64,000 nt of DNA, from positions 2,656,001 to 2,720,000 of the forward strand of contig JAFREQ010000047.1 of the NCBI GenBank assembly GCA_025331565.1, read 5' to 3'. Made by a program: the position numbers and the translations under genes. Source of the DNA: Holacanthus passer (Eukaryota > Chordata > Actinopteri > Pomacanthidae). Positions within the stretch are counted from its first letter, which is position 1; each line of letters begins with the position of its first letter. Of this stretch, positions 55,291-64,000 are shown one piece after another. The notes beneath the pieces are model-generated. The model did not search any database. It was not told where the DNA came from and worked only from the letters and a program-made list of their open reading frames with translations.

Positions 55291-58200
55291 CACGCAGATT
55301 GTTTAAAAATGGTTGAAAACTAAACCAGGCAGTTATGGAAACTATATGCACAGTTATGCCTGCTAATCTTCCCAGTGCTGCTTCCCTGTAATGACACTGT
55401 AATGTGGTGTTGCAAGGAAAAATCTTCTGCACGTGACTGACTGGCCATACTGGTTACACATATGTGTTTCTGTGCCAACATTGGAAAAAAACCCGTTCCA
55501 AGCTGCTGCTTTGTTTGCTCACACAACATGACCGTCATGTAGGCCAGTGTACCTTCTGTCACTTTTCGTAGCTACGTCCCATCACTGTGCAAAGTTGAGT
55601 CAAAATTTATGCAAAGCTCATATGTAAAGCAGCTTCAGTCTACCTTCATTTTCATGTGTTCGCATAAATGCAAAATGGCAATACACCAAATAGTCAGACA
55701 AAGGAGAAGGATGATGGAAGCGAGGTGCTCAGACCTTATAAACATTACACAGTCTATTTTCTTTCCTGTGCAGAGATTGCCCATTAGCTCCGTCGCTTTT
55801 AGCCCCTCTCTCATTATTATTTTAATAATAGCACAACTGTATAATATTGCCTGCGTTAATGGAAATGGATGAGCTGCGAAATAAAGAAAAGTCCATTAGT
55901 GGCTGGTTTGGTTCTCATTAGGCTCATTTGTTCGCTACCTTTTATGAGGCAAACCGAATGAGTCATGATGCAACAATTTATAACACCCCAACAGCAAATT
56001 ATTTTAAAGCAATACCTCGCCTTCCAAAGCATGGATAATTTACCGTATTGCTGTACTTTAATCAGCAGATGATAATTAGACCTAATTAAATTAGATTAAC
56101 GTTGCAAAAGGCACGCGTGCTGTGGGATGCAGCGCCACGTATACTGCACAGGTCAGGCTGCTATAGCTGTAAATGTTCCTTTAATGGCCGTCACTTTATT
56201 AATAGATTGGTTTGACAGGATACTCACAGATGCTGGTGTATGTTCACAGAGAGGACTGAGGTTTGAGATGGTCAGGTTCAGCTGAACGAATGTGGATTCA
56301 GCAGGATCTCATCACTGCTGTGGCGTGTGAGAGGGTCGACCGGTGAAATTCCATTTACTCTAAAATTAGAGTGAGATCAGGCCTGAAGCACAACATTCAC
56401 GTTTGTTGAATGAACATCTGTACCTGCAAACAAAGTGCATCTTGTAATGTGTCTCTGATGACAACTTGTCTTACAGTGAGCTTGCTGTTCTGGCATCAAG
56501 GTGTAAATTGTGTTGAGTAAATGGGACATGGCCTCAGAGGAAACATCTCCTCGTCCCAGCATGAGGCATTATTGCGGCCAAAATTAAAGCTTAGCGAGTT
56601 AATGGCTTTTGTTTTTCAGTCTTTTTGAGTTTGAACGTGGGTGTGCGCGTGTGTCTCGATGAATTGGCTTCAGGCAGGCAGCCACAAACTGGTCTATGTA
56701 TGACATATTTCCTGGCTGATAACATTGTTCCAAGTGCATAAAAGCACATAAGTTTGTTTGTTTGTATGAATTGATTTTCTGGAGCACTTCCTAATTGCGC
56801 TATAGTGCACTACATGTGTTCTCCACCATTTAATTTAAGTGGCCACAATTTAATTTAAGTGTGGAAATCTATCCACTATGTAATGCCCTCAGTGGAACAA
56901 AGGAAGTAGTGTTTGTTGCATGCACGGTAACTTTCTGCTAACAATCCCACAATGCAATGCTCCTCATTTCATAGATGTGGAGCTATACACCTCTGTGATG
57001 ACACAACATAATGATAAATCAGTGTCTAAATTTTCAGTTTACTGCTCTTCATAGAGTAATCTAGTGTAATCATGTGTCTATAATGTAGTGAATGAGGAAG
57101 TGATTTGGATAATATCATCTCTTAAAGTTTTTGTGACACCCAGAGAGCAGACACATCAGCAGCATCAGCCTTCATTTGGAGTCAAGCATCGAGCCGTTTG
57201 ACACATGAATATAAATCTAATATCCACTCTCCTTCTAGCTCCATTTTGGTCTCCACCCTTCAGCTGCGAATTGTCCACCAGATAGTTGTTAACTTTCTCT
57301 GTCTGTCTTGGTGCTGAGCAAACATCTTACAGTTGGGTTTATTAGAGCAATGGGGATGAAAACAGCTGCTTTCTACAGCTAAAATGATGCAGATGAGAGC
57401 GGCGAGACTGAAGCGAGACAGTACAGTTGTGGGCTGTAAATCCAAAACAATGAGCTGAAAGGTGCTAATTGCTCCACGGAGCCGAGAGAAACTGCAGAGG
57501 TGATCAGAATTTACCGCTACAAAACACAAACACAAAGTCATTTGACCCACTGTTCAATAAAAACTACTGATTAGTGCAGCTTTAAACTGTAATGAATGCA
57601 AAGCTTTGCTTTAGTTATGTCTTTTTTTAAGTCCCCTGTCTTTGTCAGATGCTTCATGCTACACAAACGTCTGTGGCTTTTCCTTCAGCGTGAGCTTATG
57701 TTTGTGATGCCAGTTCTTAAGCACGAGCCAGCCCTGCTTTAAGGGTACAGTTAGTGACATGTGGGATCATACTGTTTTCTTTTTTGAAGCTCCAGCAGCG
57801 TATACGTAAATAAGAACAAAGTTAGGAATCTGTCTTTGGTGGCTGCAGCGTTGCATCAGACACTGAGATTGCTGAGCTCAATGTTCTGGCTGGAGTTGTT
57901 TTACCAGACCTACTGCTGAGTCCAGCAAGACAAAACCCACCCTGTTCTTATTAGTGCCCTGTTCAGCATCACTTTACAAGTGCTCTTTTTACTAATCCAT
58001 TGACTTTTAACCTTCCTTTTCAACTTGATAACCCTATGAGACTGGTCCTCCTACAGACGGCCTCAAACTGGCCACAGGATATTGTTGTTTGCATGACCCT
58101 GTTTAAATCAATCTAAAATAAAAACCATAATAGATACAGCAGTCTTTTTTTTCCAGCGGAAAGCTAAGGCCTTTCATGTTGTACACTCATTGAGGTCATT

Positions 58201-59106
58201 GCAGAACCAGGATTTAGTCAGTAGTTTGGAGTTTAGGTTGTATCTTCACATCACAATAAGCAAAAATACCAATGTAGGAAACATTTTTTATTGCAAATGA
58301 AACAAATCAAAAATGCCTTTGCCCCCCACTCATTAATATGAGCATCAATAAAAATGTACAAATGGAGTATCGAGAAATATTTTGTTCATGATTCTGCAGT
58401 GTGAAATCTTTTGAATCAATGTTTTATATGTTACTTAATCAAATTGAATGAAAAATGTTAGGTATTTGTATTTTTTATGACACAATTTCAATATTTTTAT
58501 CACTTTTTATGCTTTAATGACTTACATAACCTTTGAGCTTCGGTCGTACAGATTTTATGGATATGAAGCATTTCAAGATACACTCCAAGAAATGACGTCA
58601 CTGTGAGCAAAAATGCCAATGTAGGTACTGACAGGCCATTTCTACTGCAGAGTTCAAAGGGTTAATGAACAATTTCATTATCTTCCTGAAATATGGCTGC
58701 AAGTCTTACAAGTTCACTTGTATAATAAAAGAAAAGCAGGGGTGATAGAGCTGACCACATTAAAGCTGCTCAGAACAATTCATGGTGTGGTTCAGGAATT
58801 GGCCTCTCGCCAGCAGAAAAAAAACTCATCTCCGTGACCTCTTCGGCTCCTCCTAGCAGCACAGTGAGGGAGTGAGCGTCCGTCACTGTGTGTCTTCAAT
58901 GGTTAGACGACACATTTATTCTCACTTGCTGTTCTTTCCCTGTCTGTCTCACTCTGGCAAATTTACAGATAAAGCGAGCTTGTGTGACCCACGAACACAC
59001 TCGCACGATATTAGAGACACACAAACAGCCACGCATCACTCATTTGAATTCCTCCAGCAGAAAGTGTCTGATGTGTTTAATTGGCCACTGGGGAGCTATT
59101 GGACAG

Positions 59107-59109
<3 letters not shown>

Positions 59110-59143
<34 letters not shown>
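59110..59143. repeat. (CT)n microsatellite
   Basis: About 16-17 CT units followed by CCTCCCTCACACACA. Confidence 0.95.
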
Positions 59144-59147
<4 letters not shown>

Positions 59148-60639
59148 CCTCACACACAGCGTTCATTCTGCCCCCCCTTCCCTCTGTTTGACTGCTGATT
59201 AAAGCCCAAACTCCCTGAAAACAAAGATTCTTAATTCAGACTCACCACTGACAATACACACCAGGCAGAACACAATGAATTTCAATCACTTCATTCAAAG
59301 CAGGTTGACATCTAAAATTAATTTCCTGGGGGAATTTCTCTTTGACTTCTCCATTTTAAATCTGTCACCCGCAATATTATTGGAACTATTAGAATATTTT
59401 CGCAGCCCCCGATCTGACATCCATTGACACATCAGAGTGCTATTGTTTTAAGACCGTTTCACGTTAGAGGAGGTAAATTGAATTTGTCTCAGGAAATATA
59501 TACGAGCAGATGCATCTTTTAATAGAGGTCAGGGTTGCTCTTGGGAATTTTAAAGGGCTTTGCTCAATGAGGCACTGTACATAGAAAACTAACTACTCGC
59601 CTGCGCGTGAGGGTGACTGTGATGCTAAGGATGGTTCCAGAAACCTTATGGATAATAATGAGGAAATAATACCCCTCCACCAAGAATAACAGTAATTAAT
59701 TAATGTCAACAGTTTAGAGGGCAGCTCTATTTTAGCTGTTGACTTAAACCTTTGTGAACAAAACTTTACCTAATGAGCCGTAGTGAATGCTCCCATGACC
59801 CCTGTTCGAAAATGTCATTGACAATGTCGTCGCTGTTTTTTATTTTCCTAAGCTGGGAACATGCTGTTCCTATGAACCTCTTGCATTGTTCTTCACTATG
59901 CAAATTCCCATCTGGCGTGATTATCTCTGTGTCTCTTTCTGAAACCTTTTGGGAAAACCGTCGTCGGTGCTTTCATCTCCAATGCAAAAAAGTTTCCAAC
60001 AACTTTTTGTTAACCTCTAAAAACCTGAATTAAAAAAAAAATCCCAGCCAAACTATATAATAAATTCTAATTATAAAGTATCCCCAAAAAAGTTTTCAAA
60101 GATTCAGAATGTGTCAGGATGAATTTCAGGGAATGTGTTTAAAATAATGCAAATGCCATCCAGAATATTTATCCAAACCATTAAACTGAATATGAAGGTG
60201 CAGCCATAAAAATAGTGTTTCAATATTTATGCAAGCCTCATATAGAGCAGCCTCATTAAAGTGCATAAGGAAATGTGTGTGATATGGTCATACAATGTGG
60301 GAAAACTTTAAGAAGGCAATCAAGGGGTTTCTGGACGCTTTACATAAAGTTGAATCAACACTTCTCAGAGACAGTTTCCACAAAAGCTGAACATTATAAC
60401 CTTCATGAAGGGAGGATTTACTGCAGGACTGATTTATAAGACTGCATTAGTTAACTGCATAAACTTGCAACTCAGTGTATATGACAAAAATCTAACATTT
60501 GACATTTAAAAAACTCTCAGCTTTGTCTAAGGATTGGACATTCAGTCTTAGAGTAGGGCAGTGTAGATTTTTTACAGGTCAGGAAACTTTATTCTGAAGT
60601 GATCTTTTTCCAACTAATTATAGTCGTGCTGACAGTACC

Positions 60640-60880
60640 AAACTAAGAAATAGCACTCAGCACTTGCAGAGGTTCAAATTATTCAAAATGCTGCTGCTGC
60701 GAGGGCCTTGGTGATGACAAAAAGTGAGAGACCACATAACACCCATCCTATCTGACTCATACAGGCTTCTTGTGTCAGCTAGAATTTGTTTGAATTATCT
60801 GGAAAGATTATCTCTCCCTCTGATTGTTGCCCACGTTAAATATGATGTTTCCGGCATTAAGGCACAAAAGGAAGACATTA
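60640..60880 (+). pseudogene. L2-type LINE reverse transcriptase fragment
   Basis: The plus-strand frame reads LQRFQIIQNAAAARALVMTK, then RPHNTHPILSDSYRLLVSAR and ICLNYLERLS. It resembles the L2 end block LQ..QNAAAR.L.....HITP.L..LHWLPV..RI.FK. It is more decayed than the copies in the sf3b3 introns and is a solo fragment. Confidence 0.6.
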
Positions 60881-61186
60881 CCTGGGGATCATAGGGAGGC
60901 AGTTAAGGGCCGACAGTGCTGTTGTTATATATGTGTTTCCTCCCTTGTGTGAGAGTGTGTGGTGGAAAAGCACTCTGTTAATAGCTCAGGATGGTGTAAC
61001 AATTAACATCTTAATTGAACCTGCAATTAGGGTTTGGGTTTCAGTATTTTTTGCAACACAAATGAAAGTTTTATAGTTCTTATATTTTGCTAAAATTCCT
61101 CATCTTTCAGTCGTTGAAAGCTACATTATTGCTACATTGAGTGCAATAAGAGCGCGGCTTATCTTTTGTTTAATTAGGAAATTGTG

Positions 61187-61472
61187 CCTAAAACGATAGA
61201 GCTAAAACAATTAGTCGTTTATTTTCCAAGCAAAAATGAATTTGAGGTTTCCATCTGTTCTAATGTGAGCATTTGCTGCTTTTTCTCTGTTTTATATAAT
61301 TGTGCACTGAATATCTTTGGGATTTGGAACATCATCTCTGACTCTGGGAAACTGTATTTGGCATTTTCACTGTTTTCTGATATTTTACAGACCAAAGATT
61401 AATCTAAAAAAAAAAAACCTGTTAATTAAAAATAATAAAAACAGATTAATAAGCATTAGTTGCAGCACTATT
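61187..61472. mobile_element. AGGGCTGCAACTA-family hAT-like MITE, diverged
   Basis: The right end CATTAGTTGCAGCACTATTA and interior words (AGCAAAAATGAATTTGAGGT, CTCTGGGAAACTGT, GATATTTTACAGAC) place it in the family of 39371 and 47276. A poly(A)/AT run interrupts its right part. Confidence 0.55.
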
Positions 61473-64000
61473 AATAAACTGGGTGACACTTGGGATTCCA
61501 TTGGTAGATTTCATACTTTTAAGTCCTATAACCAGCCTTACTTTATTGACATGAATGTGATATTTGTCCTTTTATCAGAACGCTGTTAAATTTTATGCCA
61601 ATATTCCAAAAAGATCTTTGAAAATAGGGAATAGTTACAATCCCATGCGCAATCAGATGAGATAACTGCATTTGCTAGATCTGTGTTTCTCAAGCTTTTT
61701 CTGTCATGACCCCCTTTTGAAGCCCCCAAAAATGAATCCTCCCAACCCGTGAATTAATGAGCAATTGAAAAATGAAAAGCAAAATATACTGCCAGTGTTT
61801 TTAGACTCAGAGACAAATCTCTACCAGTATAATAAAAGGAAACTCCAGACCAAGATAGATGTTGTCATATTTCACATGTAACTGACAACTGTTCTAACTG
61901 ATCTGCCTGAACAATGTAAACCTGAATCTTGATTGCCTTGCAAGCAGATTATTTCCTCGTGATCCAGATTCTTTCAACTCTCTACATCTTACATCTTAAA
62001 ACAATCATTTAAAAATTGCAGCTACAGTCAAAACCAACATTTACTGTAACTTTTCCTTCATTCTAAAACATTACACATTGTGTCCCAGGTAGCTTGGTGT
62101 TGAAATTACGTCCTGAGCTTTCAGGTCATTTTTCCTGATAGATTTTTGGGACAGTGATCCACGGTTTCTTTGCAGCAGGTACCATTAGTTAGTCCCTGGA
62201 AGATGATGAAGTGGATTTAAGGTGTGCCACGAATCCAAGTATATACACTGAAGACTGTGGTCAAAACAAGTAATCTCTCTTTAATGATAAATATTTTATG
62301 TACCACAACAGTTAATCAGGACTTGTGCATGGACTTATCAAATAGGACGAACGTGAATTTATTTAAGCTGTATTTGCAATGTATTTTAATGTTGTGGGCT
62401 ATATTGTTACAGTAATTTTGGATAATCAGAGAGGCTGTATGACACAATTGAGTGAAGGCAGGAATGAAAGAATAATCTCTTTCCATAGGATACAGATAGA
62501 GGGTTCCCATGGCTACAGCCCAGTTGCAGAGGGAGGCTTTCTGCTTTCAGTTTATAAAAACAGAGACACTTGGATTCGATGAGAAATAGCCCATTATCTT
62601 CTTTTCAAATTGGCTGCTCTTTGACTCGCAGGAATTATTCTCTCATCTTCCTTTATTTCATTTCATGTTTTCATTTTCTCTCTTGAGTACAAGCTCCATC
62701 AAAGTCAGAGGTGTTTGTCTCAGTTACATCAAAGCGGAGACATAAGGTCCAGGTTGTTGCTGAGGGTGTCTCTTTGTGGTTCTCTTCGAGGAAAATCCAG
62801 GAAAGTCCTCTGGTCAGGACTCAAAGGTAGTCATGTTTTCAGACAGGAGGTTTTTGGGTATTAAAGGCGATGATTGTGAGTAAAGCTCAGAGGTTCATCA
62901 CTGTGCAACCTCAACTTGAAATATCCTCACAACACCTTCAAAATTTAAAAAGAGCATCAACAGGCCAAGTGTGATGATCTTACTCCAGGTCAAACATCTC
63001 CGTTTTGTAAGTAGTCTCAAAATAATTTCTTTCATGAACAATATTTTAAGCTTGGTGTGTTTTTGTTATGAGAGGCATTTTGCATTTTGTCTGCCTTTGT
63101 GTTGCATAAATGATAGTTTGTGCAAATATTTATGAATGAAAGGCTTCAAAATAGTCATATTATACAATATAGAGACTAAAGGCTGCGTTATGGCAACAAC
63201 AAGTGTATTGACTCACAGCAAAATCAATGCATTCCAATCAAATTACTGCAATTCGTGGATTTGCTGCACAATTTTTGTGCATCAAGTTCATCAAATAGAA
63301 GGAAGCTCTGTGGAGCTTTTGTGTCTGAGCTTGCAGGTTCATGGGTTAGTTCGCCAGCTACAGAACCTGTAGTTCACCATCCAGCCCTGAGGGGAGTCCT
63401 ACATCCTTGTGTCACCAAGTTTTTAGAACTAAATGTTTTGCAAAGACGCATGAAAGAACCAAGTTTACAAAGACAAATATATTACTCATAGAAGACCAAG
63501 GTCAAGAGCTTGTGTGTGTAAGTATTTTTTTAAATGGTTGAATGCAGTGAACCTGTAGCTGGCGTTACGAAGTTAGGACCAATGCTTACATTTGCTTTCA
63601 GCCTTCAAAATAAGGTTTTGTTTGCATATTTGAATCTTTTTTTTTTTTTAGCACAGCAGTGTTTTTCAGGCTTAGTTTGTGGAAGCTGCAGGGCCTCTGC
63701 GTGTGCCGTAATCGGAAAAAGAGAACAGAAGGGGGTGTTGCATTACAAAAGGGTCGGACAGCAGCAGCAGCCGCGGTATCATCCCCACACTGTTGCTGAT
63801 TTTAGCTACAGTAATGATGAGAATACACACTGTGCAGATCAAAAGGAAACAAAGAGAGAGAAGGTGGCGGGCAGAGCGAGACTTTAGACTTCGCAACTGC
63901 CGGCGGGCTGGAGGAGAGAGGATTGCATAACAAAAATATAGATCACGTTATATTAAGACCATCCATTGAAACCTGCATCTATAATTTATGTGGAAGCGAG

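Larger units (their letters stand above)
37754..63999. other. 26-kb stretch without recognised coding exons
   Basis: Either the first intron(s) of the gene starting near 37.6 kb or intergenic DNA. All open frames here are short, lack family resemblance and lack consistent splice context. What it does contain (tRNA, repeats, microsatellites, possible conserved elements) is listed separately. Confidence 0.55.

Noticed and set aside
63534..63887. 117-codon open frame after a poly(T)-AG acceptor-like site
   Set aside because: The region around the frame is low complexity in part, encodes no known domain, and has no donor that would make a consistent coding exon. It could be a leader exon but nothing supports it.
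1..64000. CRISPR arrays, prophage, operon structure or a new prokaryotic-type system
   Set aside because: Spliced genes, snoRNAs, a Pol III tRNA and vertebrate repeats show this is animal nuclear DNA. No regularly spaced direct repeats of CRISPR type are present.

Overview
The window is vertebrate nuclear DNA, almost certainly from a ray-finned (teleost) fish. Coding exons are short, with GT-AG introns. The repeats are of kinds common in fish: Tc1/mariner elements, hAT-like MITEs, L2- and L1-type LINE 3' ends, and long CA and CT microsatellites. No operons, phage or CRISPR arrays are present.

One protein-coding gene can be read completely: sf3b3 (splicing factor 3b subunit 3, also SAP130/SF3b130). 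It lies on the minus strand from about 34.5 kb (5' end) to about 5.16 kb (poly(A) site). I placed 26 coding exons with consensus splice sites and matching phases. They total 3654 nt, i.e. 1217 codons plus stop, which is the length I recall for the human protein. A non-coding first exon is inferred near 34.3-34.5 kb and a 3' UTR of about 1.2 kb ends at an AATAAA signal at 5181-5186. The protein is a core subunit of the SF3b part of U2 snRNP and has the three-beta-propeller architecture shared with DDB1 and CPSF1.

The most interesting layer is inside the sf3b3 introns. Four copies of a box C/D snoRNA of the SNORD111 type lie on the same strand as the host gene, in introns 1, 4, 5 and 10. Each carries the same guide, complementary to a GAAGAGACAUGA stretch of 28S rRNA, placed so that box D' selects one G. 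The copies in introns 1 and 4 belong to a duplicated block of about 1 kb that also carries an L2-type LINE fragment. Other introns hold a degenerate near-full-length Tc1 element (intron 18), an L1 3' end (intron 17), a hAT-like MITE (intron 21), and a GTCCCCA-type MITE plus a Harbinger-like fragment (intron 23).

To the right, 34.6-37.3 kb is intergenic and ends in a 185-bp TA/TG-rich tandem duplication. At 37.32-37.75 kb there is a CpG-rich block ending in a perfect splice donor on the plus strand. I read it as the non-coding first exon of an unidentified gene divergent from sf3b3. From 37.75 to 64.0 kb I find no convincing coding exon. The stretch is either a very long first intron or intergenic DNA. 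It holds an intact tRNA-Ile(AAT) gene at 42.6 kb fused to the tail of a short dispersed repeat, a TIR element with a near-perfect target duplication at 39.8-40.4 kb, a mariner MITE at 51 kb, several hAT-like repeats, and non-repetitive AT-rich stretches that may be conserved regulatory elements.

The left 5.1 kb is intergenic with repeats only. The expected mammalian neighbours (il34 downstream, cog4 divergent upstream) were looked for and not recognised.
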